From Powellomyces hirtus (Eukaryota > Chytridiomycota > Chytridiomycetes > Spizellomycetales > Powellomycetaceae): a DNA stretch of 64,000 bases. Position 1 is the stretch's first letter, and each line of letters starts with the position of its first letter. Below, in pieces: positions 55,208 to 64,000 of this stretch. The stretch spans positions 682,001 through 746,000 of the forward strand of contig JAHLKG010000015.1 in NCBI GenBank assembly GCA_025526995.1, given 5' to 3'. Under the pieces are notes generated by a model. It had not been told where the DNA came from and made no database searches. It saw only the letters and a program-made list of their open reading frames with translations. The position numbers and the translations under genes were made by a program.

Positions 55208-55996
55208 ATGATGGCAACCTGCGAGGTCGTGGTGGACGATCTTGAGTGGACTCCACCCGTGTACACGCCAGAATCCATAGCGGAGCCCATCACCCTCGAA
55301 CCGCACAATCCAGCCTACGCAGAGTTTTTCGAGGATGAGAAGGCAACGCTCCTAACCGTGCTGCCTAGTAGAGGAGTGGTGGTGGAGGCTGTAGAGGTGG
55401 AGGGCGAGGAGGAGAGGAGGCTGGTGACGAGGAAGATGGTGAGGAGGGGACCCTTCGTTGAGCATATCGGTTCAACGGCCGTACAGGGACTGCTGGCGAA
55501 ACCTGTCGTAGACATCATGGTAGGTTACTCTTACTACGACCACGACGACGCTGGCACCAGTGGTGGAGGTGGTGGAGATGCGACGACAACGATCCTCCCC
55601 GTTGGGTCGCAGCAGCAGCAAAAGCGGCACCTTTTCATCCTCCTCCACGACGCATTACGCACACTAGGATACGAATACATGGGCCTCGCACCCTCCCCAT
55701 CTTCCACCCTTCCCAACCCCCTCAACGCACGACACTATTTCCGCAAACGTCCCACCACTACCCGCCACTACAACATTCACATTGTCTGGTCCGACAGTCC
55801 CATCTGGACATCCAATCTATGCCTACGCGACTTCCTCCGCGCCGATCCGGACGCGCGTGTCAGGTACGCGAACGCGAAACGGGCGGCGGTGAGGGAGGGT
55901 GACGTTGATCTGCATGCGTATTCGGAATCGAAGAAGGGAGTGGTGGGGGAATTGGTGGAGGATGCGATTCAGTGGGCGGGGAAAGCGAAAAGGTGA
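55208..55996 (+). CDS. GrpB/UPF0157 family nucleotidyltransferase-fold protein
   Basis: Single exon of 262 residues. Family features: ITLEPHNPAYAEFFEDEK near the start, VEHIGSTAVQGLLAKPVVDI (the GS-containing nucleotidyltransferase core), ARHYFRKR, HYNIHIVWSDSP and LCLRDFLRADPDARVRYANA, with a basic ending. Relative to bacterial GrpB it has a Val/Glu-rich insertion (near residue 55-75) and a Gly/Asp-rich plus Gln run (near 110-135). Biochemical role unproven; the fold is that of the nucleotidyltransferase superfamily. Two ATGs in tandem at 55208/55211 make the start slightly ambiguous. Confidence 0.9.
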   Translation: MMATCEVVVDDLEWTPPVYTPESIAEPITLEPHNPAYAEFFEDEKATLLTVLPSRGVVVEAVEVEGEEERRLVTRKMVRRGPFVEHIGSTAVQGLLAKPVVDIMVGYSYYDHDDAGTSGGGGGDATTTILPVGSQQQQKRHLFILLHDALRTLGYEYMGLAPSPSSTLPNPLNARHYFRKRPTTTRHYNIHIVWSDSPIWTSNLCLRDFLRADPDARVRYANAKRAAVREGDVDLHAYSESKKGVVGELVEDAIQWAGKAKR

Positions 55997-57521
55997 GGTT
56001 GACGAACGGCGGAATGATGCGCGACGAATGATGGGCGCGCAGAGTATGCGATCGAAGATGGGAGGCGTCTGGGGGAGAAGAAAGGGATAAGTTAGCGGTT
56101 TAGGGATGTTGCAACGTTGTAGCTAACCAGTGAGAAACCATGACAGCTGCCCTCTATCGTCGTCAGCATTGACAGTTGCTATACGTGCAGATATGCTTTC
56201 ATTTTCTTGTCACATTCCCATCAGGCTTCTTTGCAAGGATGGCCTTTGCCGCAAGATGGAAGCGGGAGTCAGAGCAGCATCACTGCGGGGTCTGGCTTCT
56301 AGGCAATGGCCCGGCTTTATTATCCCGTACATGTCCGCCGAAACGGCCTTGTTGACTCAGGCCTGGTTGGCTCCTTGCGAAAGGCGTCTGGTTCGTTCAC
56401 GAGCGGAATCTAGTGGTGGCCTTTGCCGCAAGGTGGAGGCGGGAGTCAGAGCAGCATCACTGCGGGGTCTGGCTTCTAGACAATGGCCCGGCTTTATTAT
56501 CCCGTACATGTCCGCCGAAACGGCCTTGTTGACTCAGGCCTGGTTGGCTCCTTGCGAAAGGCGTCTGGTTCGTTCACGAGCGGAATCTAGTGGTGGCCTT
56601 TGCCGCAAGGTGGAGGCGGGAGTCAGAGCAGCATCACTGCGGGGTCTGGCTTCTAGACAATGGCCCGGCTTTATTGACCTGTACATGTCCGACGACCTGG
56701 CCCTGTTAACTCGGGCCAGGTCGGTCCACTATCGAACCCGGCAAACAGAGCTGCCCTTCTCCCTCCCGGATATCCTGGGTGGCCCGACTCATACAAGCGA
56801 CTGGCGTCATGGAGCGATCAGGAAGCGGACCAACAGTGCTGGGGCAAATTCAGGGGCGACGTTGCCAAGCTGCGACCAGGCGGCATGTCACGGACCGGTG
56901 CACCGCTATCCCTGTGGGATGGATCCAGGCGACCAACGAGGCACAATCGAACTCCTATGCCTATCCCATTGGATTGGAGTAACTGTTTGGCATCCACACG
57001 CTTGAAGCGGTTCCTGCTTGTGGATTCCATACAAAAACAAAGCAAAGGCGGGATAAACATCGACATTTGCCGTTCGACAGAGCCGACCTCAAGGGCATAC
57101 AGACCTTTCCCACTTGCGACGCGACTCTTGCTGCGTTTGCAATTGATGCGGGTTCGCCCGTGGACATGCGAGCAGCAGACCGGGGCGACTACATACCGCT
57201 GACCAGAAACACGAGTTTTGCTGGTACCAATTGAAACCCCGCACAGCTATGAACATATCAAAATGGGGTAAAGAGCCAGCCTTCACTATTGCGTATAGAA
57301 CATGGAACGTAAAATAGCGAGCACTTCCAATGCAAAACAGAAGGTCCCGCGACGTCATCAACGTATGGTCTACTACGTCGTCTACTGAAAGCTTCCCACA
57401 TATCCGGAGGCGATGAATGTAGGTATCGATACGCCACATACCCGCAAGTCGTCTTTCCCTACGACCCCCAAATGCATGATCGAGTACTTGATTCCTCCTG
57501 AACCCATGAACGAGATATAAA
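55997..57521. other. Intergenic region with 177-bp tandem repeats
   Basis: The only clear structure is the tandem array at 56241-56720. A long open frame (56130-57005) crosses the array, but I do not accept it as a gene because it is open mainly because the period is a multiple of three. Remaining DNA shows nothing recognisable. Confidence 0.5.
56241..56720 (+). repeat. Tandem array, 177-bp unit, two full and one partial copy
   Basis: Unit starts (ggcctttgccgcaag) lie at 56241, 56418 and 56595, exactly 177 bp apart. Copies 1 and 2 differ at only a few positions; copy 3 diverges after about 80 bp (ttattgacctgtacatgtcc onward) but keeps the same layout. 177 is 59 codons, so one frame stays open through the array. 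Confidence 0.9.
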
Positions 57522-58581
57522 TCAAATCAAGCTGGCAGCGGCCACCTGGGTGTAGTGGACGGCGAGAGGGTAGATCACCTCGACCGCCGCACCTAGACCC
57601 AGCCAGAAGGACCAGTAGCTCAACTTGATGTTGTTGTGGAAGTAGGCGTCAGTCCCTAAGGAGGACAATCGTTCAGAAGATGGGTATGATTGGTCTAGGA
57701 AGTTTCAAGGAAGACGGAAGGACACTCACCGCGGTAGGTCCATGCTGGATTGTATCCGTACAAGTACATGAGTACATAGCTGTGGATCCGAACCGTACGG
57801 GGGGTGGACGTGACAAAACGAATATTTAGCGGAGGCCCCGTTTGCTGCATGAGACACCTTCAAATTTTTTCATCTCCTCACACCACTCTTACTCACCCTT
57901 CCACGATCTCCAACCACCAGACGTTGAACGGAAAGAGGAGGATCCGAAGAGGCCATGTTGGAACGAGAGCGAAATAGATGTCGAGCAGCATGGGAGTGAA
58001 GATGATGTTGGCGAAAAATTGGTGCCAGGTCTGTGAAAAGCCAATAAAAAGGGATTTGATTCAGCCATTGTCTCGAGAATGATGGCGCCGAACAGTTTTG
58101 AGAGAAAAAATCTGTGAGTCACGGACGCTACGTACCGTGTGCCCTTTCCTGCATCGGGGATCGAAGGGTCGTAGAAGGATATCACCCTCCACCGTCTCAA
58201 GCGTGGTGCTGTAGAATGTGTACTCTGAAGGATAGATTGGGCGAAATCATAAACGATTATTGAGCGAAGTCCCTCAGCATGCCACAAATGGGTTAAAGAA
58301 ACTTCCTCTCCCTCACCTATCCCCGCGAAAGCGACAGCCGCGACAAGCGTCCTCACTTTCGCATCCAACGACAGAAAGTGGTACCACGCGAAAGCCAGGG
58401 CGAGCACGAGGGGGTATCCTAGGATGGGCCACTGTTCACGAGCGGTGTCTGGGATGATCAGGTGGGTGTCGTAGATGTATTTGCCGGTCGGGTCGGTTCG
58501 GGGTAGTTTCTGCTGCTGCTGCTGCTGATGTTGGTGGGCGGTCTTGCCACCAGAAGGGATGTTGCGTTTGGTGGCTGCCAT
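57522..58581 (-). CDS. Conserved-looking multi-pass membrane protein, unknown function
   Basis: Five exons on the minus strand. ATG at 58581 opens a polar head with a His/Gln run (HQHQQQQQQK, from a CAG/CTG repeat). Helices follow: WPILGYPLVLALAFAWYHFL and VRTLVAAVAFAGIG, then an intron into EYTFYSTTLETVEGDILLRP and FDPRCRKGHT. Next exon TWHQFFANIIFTPMLLDIYF with WPLRILLFPFNVWWLEIVEG; next YVLMYLYGYNPAWTYR; last GTDAYFHNNIKLSYWSFWLG with a final helix and stop at 57522. All four joins are in phase with good GT-AG sites. The pattern (FPFNVWWLEIVEG...NPAWTYRGTDAYFH) reads as a conserved fungal family, but I cannot name it. Confidence 0.75.
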
Positions 58582-59690
58582 GGTCGGGAGTGCGTTATGT
58601 GCCTCGACCTACTGGGGGAGATTTTGCTGGATGCCGGACGGTTAAGAAAGGCCTGTGAGGATTTGGTCGGTTCGACTGAGCACCCCAAGGCTCTTGTAGC
58701 CCCCGCACCGGCAGCTACTAATGAGTCCATGGTGAGTCCTGCTTGAGGCCAAACAACGTACATTGGGTAGGGGAGAAAGAAGGAGAGAGAGAGAGATCAA
58801 GGAAAGCAACGCGTGACGCTGCCGCAGTTGCCAAACACCACCCCAACTCCCAGACACCATTTCGCAACCCTCGCCATCGCCTTCTGCCATTCCCCAATCT
58901 TTCCGCCTGCCATCTGCCCTTTCCAAGGAACATAAGAATGCACTGTATCCATTATTCTGTGGTACACTTTGACTCTGAGGTGTGCTGTTGTGGCAAGTTT
59001 GCTCAGACAGAAAACACTACACTCTGATCAGTTCACATTACTGCCATGCCCCAAACCACTACCAACCGTCCGGTTAGAAGCCCTGCTCATGTGTCCCTAC
59101 CCAAAACAAAGACACTCATTGGTAATGAATTATGATTGTGCAGAATGCCGAATGAAGAAGTGGCTATAACTGAGAGGTGAATAAAATCCACAGCGCCTCT
59201 CGTCTGCACAGCGATAATTCGGCCAGATTAAAACAGGTTTGCACTGTGTCCGATGTGTGGGCGAAAGGGCACGCTCGCTGTTCACTGAGTGTTTCAATGA
59301 GTACGAGGTCAAGCGGGTTTTGGGAAAGGCTGCAGTTAGTCCAGCGAAGAGAATTTCATTACCCCCACATCATTGCAACGGTCAGAGAAGTTTATTTTCT
59401 TTGTAAAAAGATACTGGCGTACGTACCGTTTTCGTATGCTTTGTACTGTTTGTTGGGAGCGCGAACCGTTGTCATTGTGCATATCGGCGTACCGTTTTCG
59501 TATGCTCGTATATTTGTTGACCGGATCGACTAGGTTCTTTGTACACGTCGTTTCAGTAGCGGACCGACGGGAAGCCCTCGGGGCTATGTTCCTATTGATG
59601 TTCATTCGGGCATGTTGCGAGCGGTAAAATCACCGGTATTTGCGAAGACAGGTTTCGCAATGATGTATATATATCTGAGGGATATCTATT
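58582..59690. other. Intergenic region with a short direct repeat
   Basis: No gene supported. A 17-bp direct repeat taccgttttcgtatgct occurs at 59424-59440 and 59490-59506, 66 bp apart, flanked by partial further similarity (gcgtac/ggcgtac). Function unknown. Confidence 0.5.
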
Positions 59691-60179
59691 CTACAACCAC
59701 TCCCACTCGTCATCAGGATTAGGCTCGAGGTTGACGCGGTCAAGGTCTTCGCCGGACTTGACGGTTCTGGTGGGAGATATGGGTTGCGCGCTCTCGGCAC
59801 GTGCATCATCAGGCGCCAGCAGAGAGATTTCATGCTTGAGGTCAAGGGCCTCCTCCTTGTGCGGTTGTGTGGCAGGACCGCCGAGCGCCAGCGCGCTTTG
59901 CGAAGAGGAAGCGGGGTCCGCGTTCGAGCGGACGCGTCGGAAACCGCGCAGCACGTCGAGGAGGGATGCCCAGTCCTTGTCTTCGATGGGTTTGATGAAT
60001 CCGCATCCGGTCCATCCAAAGACCTCGGCCAAGGTCTCGTGGAGATTCATGTCGAGAGAGTCTTTGAGGAGGGCGGCCAGCGTCGCGGTTTTCTCCGAGT
60101 CCAAGAGGTCGCCGCGACGCGAGAGGTCGACTGCGCTCCAAATGAGATCGGCCTTGGAACCTGATAAGTCTGCCGCCAT
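59691..60179 (-). CDS. Unrecognised 162-residue protein, possibly a terminal exon
   Basis: Open frame from ATG 60179 (MAADLSGSKADLIWSAVDLS) to a stop at the left, ending in acidic DDEWEWL. Contains SLLDVLRGFRRVRSNADPAS and a Ser/Ala/Pro-rich second half. Composition looks coding, with no membrane segment or known motif. It lies downstream of the kinase gene on the same strand and might be its own small gene or the 3' part of a decayed neighbour. Confidence 0.45.
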   Translation of the reverse strand: MAADLSGSKADLIWSAVDLSRRGDLLDSEKTATLAALLKDSLDMNLHETLAEVFGWTGCGFIKPIEDKDWASLLDVLRGFRRVRSNADPASSSQSALALGGPATQPHKEEALDLKHEISLLAPDDARAESAQPISPTRTVKSGEDLDRVNLEPNPDDEWEWL

Positions 60180-60445
60180 TGCTTATGGGTTTCTATGAGG
60201 GGGGACGCCGAAGAGCCGGCGCTGGCCGGCAGGTTCTTATGAAGACCGCGCCAGCGCTCGCGTCGACGTGGCATCAGTGACTCAGCGCGTTGTGTTCCTG
60301 TGCAACAATCGGAGCCAACGGAGAGCTGAGCCCTGGCGAGTGTTATGTAAATGTATATTAATGTATATCGCTTCCCCCCAGGGTTTCCATGCCGGGACAC
60401 CAGCGAATGCTTGTCTAACACCGGCCATGTCCACCGCAAAAGCCT

Positions 60446-60767
60446 TCACGACCTCCGCCATTGAAGACTTCGGCGGGGGAAATCCCGCTGACGTCCCAGC
60501 ACTTCAGCACGTTGCTGGCATACAAAGCGCTCTTTAAATGCGCGAACGGGGTGGCGCTGGTCGATGATGTTCAGGTGGGCCTTGGCAGTCTCCTTTACAT
60601 GGGTCAGGTGTTTGATGAGGATCTCGCCGGCAGCCTTGACTGTGGGCGCGAGGGCTGGCGAACGCTTGCAGAGGGAGTAGCAGAGGGCCTCGGCCAAGGT
60701 GTTCTTGATGCCAGTGTCCTCGAGCGATGGTGAGATCAACTGAACACTATCAACGAGCTTACACAAA
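60446..60767 (-). other. Exon-like open stretch next to kinase gene
   Basis: A minus-strand frame reading SPSLEDTGIKNTLAEAL, YSLCKRSPALAPTVKAAG and HLTHVKETAKAHLNII has a helical, coding-like composition but no in-frame ATG and no partner exon. It begins within the stop region of the kinase gene. Could be a remnant exon or an alternative end of that gene. Confidence 0.3.
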
Positions 60768-62904
60768 TCAAGCGAAAAGCCGCTCAACGGCAGCCATCTC
60801 CGAGGCGGCGTCTTCCGGGGTGATTGCGTCCGACGCCAAACCGAAGTCGATGATCACGACGGGACGAGAGGGATTCCCGGTGACGACAAGGTTGCGAGAA
60901 GCAACATCTCCGTGAAGAACCCCGGCGTCATGAAGAGCCTTGTACGCCCGTTTGGCTTCAGGCAAAAGACGCCTGTCGCTAGCTGAGGGAGCTCGCCCGC
61001 TAATGAGCTCAGTCCCGAGGCAGAGAAACTGACCGCCTTCGAAGCAACCGTATGCAAAGAGTTTCGGGATTACCGATCCTAGTGAATGAAAGAGACCATG
61101 AGATGCGGTTCGGGTCCTCCCACAGATCACACATCCGGAACAAGCACATGAAGCCCACATACCTTGAAGGTCTTCGAGGTAATTGTAGGCGTCCAGCTCC
61201 GTTTCAAGCTGCGCGACGATGTCGGTGTCAACCTTATTTTGGTCAATGATCTTCAAGGCGATAGTGGTGGTTTTCAATGTGTCAGGAAATACTGTAACCT
61301 CTCGCACCGTAGAATGCTCCGTATGATAGCACCTGAAGGCCGGGAGCATGTCTCTCTCCGTGAACATTTCTCCGAACGCATCGTCCGGTGTCAGGAAGAG
61401 CGTTGCCGGCTCGTACAGCGCCTGCCGAGCTTGAGATCCCGCGGGTGATGATTTGTAGGGGAGGAATCGCTGTTGGCGAGCTGCGGCGCCCTTTGGCGGC
61501 TGTTTCCCGGATGAGTCAGAACCACCGGGTCTATTCGAAGGACCGCCAGCACCGCTCGGACCTTGACGAGGACCTGGCTTACGAACTACGGGCGATGACA
61601 CGGGCGTCTCGCTCGGTGAAGGACATTCTGCTTTGTTCAGGGCCAGACTTACTATGTAATTCAAGCATTGTACCACCGTAGGTCCCTGATCGTAGCTTTG
61701 AAACGGTCCGGCTATGCGGAGTGCCGAGACGTCGTCATCTGGCCTTTCTAGAAACCACCAGGCTTTTTGATTGGTTATTATGGAATATTTTAACCGGTTA
61801 GCACATGCGTAACCATTCGCTTGGATAAGGACACTGGCTGCGATGTTGCCCCGAACTATCTCTTTCCATTGGGATTTTTCGTCCTCCTTTAACTGGTTGA
61901 ATCGGACCGTGCTAAAGCGCGCAAGCTTCTCAAAGACTGACAAAGATTCCGCCTGAAGGTCTACCCTTTCCGAAAGGACGGTCGAAGGCTTAATCTCAAT
62001 GGGTATGAGCAACTTCAAGCAGTCGTGGATCGCCCGGTCCGGTTGCCCGGTTATCCCCCGCAAAATGAAGGACCTTTCACTGGCTTCGATAGCCATCCCG
62101 TGACAGATATTATTCAAGACTTGAAAAGCTTCTTGGTCAATAATAGACTCCACAGTTGTTTCGGATCCTACTGCTCTTTTCATCACTCGCGGGACGGGGG
62201 TGTAACGCGTGCGATGCAAAGGTGTCCGGGCCGCTTGGGCGCAACCTGCCGCTTCCTTAGCAAAACTTTTCCACGCGAAAATTCGAGACGGCCGGCACCC
62301 AATTGCCGCCTTTGTTGAAGATCTGGTCTTCGTCCTTGTGCTGCAGGGTGGATAACGCTGACCTAGCATGTCGATGATGTCGGCGACTCCTGATCGAAGC
62401 GGTAAATCAACCAAAAAGTCGTTTACGGACCCGCTTGGAAACAATATTGCGCATGAATTTACCGTTGTTTGTGAGATCCACAAGATATACAAAGGTCTTG
62501 TCGGCAGATGGTTCGATACAGCGCTCTCGCGCTTCTTTCAGCGTAGCACCATTAGGAACGTTGTACGGGGTCTCAAAGTACTCGTCAGAGGCGAACAGCG
62601 TGGTCCGATACGTCACCGTGAGGGGTAAGGCCAACGGTGACGCGCCGGGCAGTCTGTAAACGGCAGGTAGCAGGTCGATCAACTCTTTGAAGACCCAGTT
62701 CTTCAGGTGCGAGCCTTGTACACGTTTCAAGTCGTTTGAGAAGAAAGCAGCGACAACCGTGATGCCGTCGTCCGGTCTATGAGAGACTTGACAGCCATGT
62801 GGTCGAAACAGGGCTTGCTGCTCGAGGGGGGCCGAGGTCAAAAGTACTTCCAGACATATGGAAGCAGTATTTGGACTGGCAGCGACCGACAGAGTTACAT
62901 CCAT
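60768..62904 (-). CDS. Fungal-type protein kinase (FunK1-like) with N-terminal extension
   Basis: ATG at 62904 (MDVTLSVAASPNTAS) begins a 160-residue region ending LVDLTNNGKFMRNIVSKRV. An intron candidate near 62363-62435 leads to LSTLQHKDEDQIFNKGGNWV, and a further one ends near 62175. Then SIIDQEAFQVLNNICHG and LLIPIEIKPSTVL lead into AASVLIQANGYACANRLKYS and ITNQKAWWFLERP, the pre-kinase layout of FunK1 proteins. After a Pro/Gly/Ser linker the kinase part shows IALKIIDQ (Lys), an in-phase intron giving YLEDLQGSVIPKLFAYG, the catalytic loop LHGDVASRNLVV and VIIDFGLASD. The HGD variant replaces HRD as in FunK1 kinases. The N-terminal splice pattern is uncertain; the substrate is unknown. Confidence 0.65.
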
Positions 62905-63383
62905 GTCGGGGTGGCTGGCGGGAAGAGAAAGGTGGTTGCGGGTGGTTGGTGCGAGTCCTACTGGGAGGGGAGGGAATGTAAACGGAACGAGAGGAAGCCT
63001 TTCGCACGTTGTGGTCAGTATTTACCCAGCCTTCAAAACGGGACTTTCGTCGTAGGCAGACGCTCCAAAATATAAATCTGCAAACAGGCGCCTCCTTTTC
63101 TTTACGCCTCTTTCTGAAACACCGAAAACAACGGAAGGCTCCGTTGGCGCGAGAATCTCGCACAAAGTACCGGTAAATGAAACTGTAAGACACAGATGAC
63201 ATAATATCAGTCCAAGCCTCCCTATACTCGGTATCTCATATCGTCTGTCCGATAAAGTCGGCACTTGTTTCGTGGATAAGGTCCGAGCGGGGCTGGTCCA
63301 TCTCATCTGGTGCGGGTGCCTCCGCCTCCCAAGCCTCAGTTCCGCGCCGAGGCTGCATCCCGCAAAGGGGTCTCGCCCGCCGC
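62905..63383. other. Intergenic region upstream of kinase gene
   Basis: Presumed promoter of the kinase gene. A minus-strand open frame (63022-63399) is basic and lacks motifs; not called. Confidence 0.4.
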
Positions 63384-63794
63384 GTGACTGAGGAAGCACG
63401 AGGCTGCCACTCTGGTATCGATGCGAAAGCCCCCGACCTCATCAACATCAACCCCTATGCGAGGGTTCCGACCGATTGGCGCCAGATGGAAGCGCCATTC
63501 GCAAAGCCTTTACCGAGGCCAGCCATCGCTTCTACGCCGGGCGCCGCCGCCATTGCGAAGGAAACAGTTTTCGCGGACGGGGGCGGGCACAGCGCAAGGA
63601 CCATTACCATTTCGGCTGGAGCCGCTTGCAAAGACAAAGCCTCCGGGGTCGCTTTCGGCCCCACCTTTGGAAAGCAATCCGTTGTAAAGGGCAACATGTC
63701 CGGCTTCGTAGCCAACCAAGCCCGACGTGCCATTTTCAAGACCACCATTCGAGCGGAAAATGGATGGCGGTGCCATTCACTCGGCCATTGCTAG
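63384..63794 (+). CDS. Tentative ORF with weak RNase H-like pattern
   Basis: 136-codon open frame without an ATG at its start, so an upstream exon would be required. Contains DLININPYARVPTDWRQM and, later, ITISAGAACKDKASGVAFGP ... GFVANQARRA. The order weakly recalls the RNase H fold (DGAC...GVFFGP...TNQRAE), but the expected first catalytic Asp is Ala and the NQxA block is altered. The region is GC-rich, where long open frames arise by chance; opposite frames are also open. Low confidence both as a gene and as a family. Confidence 0.25.
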   Translation: MTEEARGCHSGIDAKAPDLININPYARVPTDWRQMEAPFAKPLPRPAIASTPGAAAIAKETVFADGGGHSARTITISAGAACKDKASGVAFGPTFGKQSVVKGNMSGFVANQARRAIFKTTIRAENGWRCHSLGHC

Positions 63795-63862
63795 GGGATT
63801 GATGACTTGCCACGAGTGCGCCATTTGGAGGATCTTCCTCCCACACGACGTTTTTGTCTGAG

Positions 63863-63940
63863 CGGCGGACGCGACCAAGGAAATCTGTGAGTGCTCCCAT
63901 TTCTTGGTCGCGTCCGCCGGGCGGACAAAGCCGTCCGCCA
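63863..63940. repeat. Inverted repeat (hairpin-forming) near right edge
   Basis: Arm 1 at 63863-63884 (CGGCGGACGCGACCAAG plus GAAAT) is matched by its complement at 63899-63919, with 17 bp perfect, one bulged base and four more pairs around a 14-nt loop. Immediately to the right, GGCGGAC and GTCCGCC form a second short inverted repeat. The core GTCCGCC/GGCGGAC thus occurs four times. Confidence 0.8.
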
Positions 63941-64000
63941 ACTGCCGTTGCGGCGTCTGGAGTTTTGCGCGACGCCGAGAACTTTTTCCGCCCCACCCGG

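Noticed and set aside
56130..57005. Open frame across the 177-bp tandem repeats
   Set aside because: Stays open because the repeat period is a multiple of three; composition is not protein-like outside the repeats, and no family or splice support exists.

Overview
This window is eukaryotic nuclear DNA from a fungus that very probably makes flagellated zoospores (a chytrid-grade lineage; genus not determined). Most genes are broken by short GT-AG introns, commonly about 60-80 nt. A class IV-type chitin synthase and an ENA-type cation ATPase point to a fungus. An intact IFT74 gene (intraflagellar transport) points to a flagellated one, because Dikarya lack IFT. The boundaries below were worked out by hand from reading-frame continuity, splice signals and remembered family motifs. 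No database search was run.

Layout. 0-26.8 kb is mostly housekeeping: CFT1/CPSF160 (5' end cut by the window edge), a frameshifted nucleobase permease pseudogene, nucleoporin NDC1, GMPPA-like GDP-mannose pyrophosphorylase, chitin synthase, a repeat-rich gap holding one small membrane-protein gene, a His-rich methyltransferase divergent from a ZIP metal transporter, RRP15, tRNA-Leu(CAG) and a phi-like glutathione transferase. 27.6-39 kb holds PSF2 (GINS) divergent from IFT74, a PPR protein divergent from mitochondrial GUF1/LepA, and a long coiled-coil protein ending in a CaaX-type motif. 40.8-46.3 kb holds the ENA-type P-ATPase and a GMC oxidoreductase, both on the minus strand.

46.3-64 kb is more accessory: an orphan multi-pass (about seven-helix) membrane protein, an unrecognised multi-exon protein, a small secreted protein, a GFA/CENP-V-fold protein, a GrpB-family protein, a conserved membrane protein, a FunK1-like kinase gene, several unrecognised ORFs, tandem repeats and an inverted repeat near the right edge.

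Themes. Three head-to-head gene pairs share short promoters (methyltransferase/ZIP, PSF2/IFT74, PPR/GUF1), and the last pair joins two predicted mitochondrial proteins. Cell-wall and sugar metabolism (GMPPA, chitin synthase) sit side by side. I see no operon-like cluster, CRISPR array or intact transposon. The best leads for something new are the His-rich methyltransferase/ZIP pair, the orphan seven-helix protein, the orphan multi-exon gene and the decayed permease.
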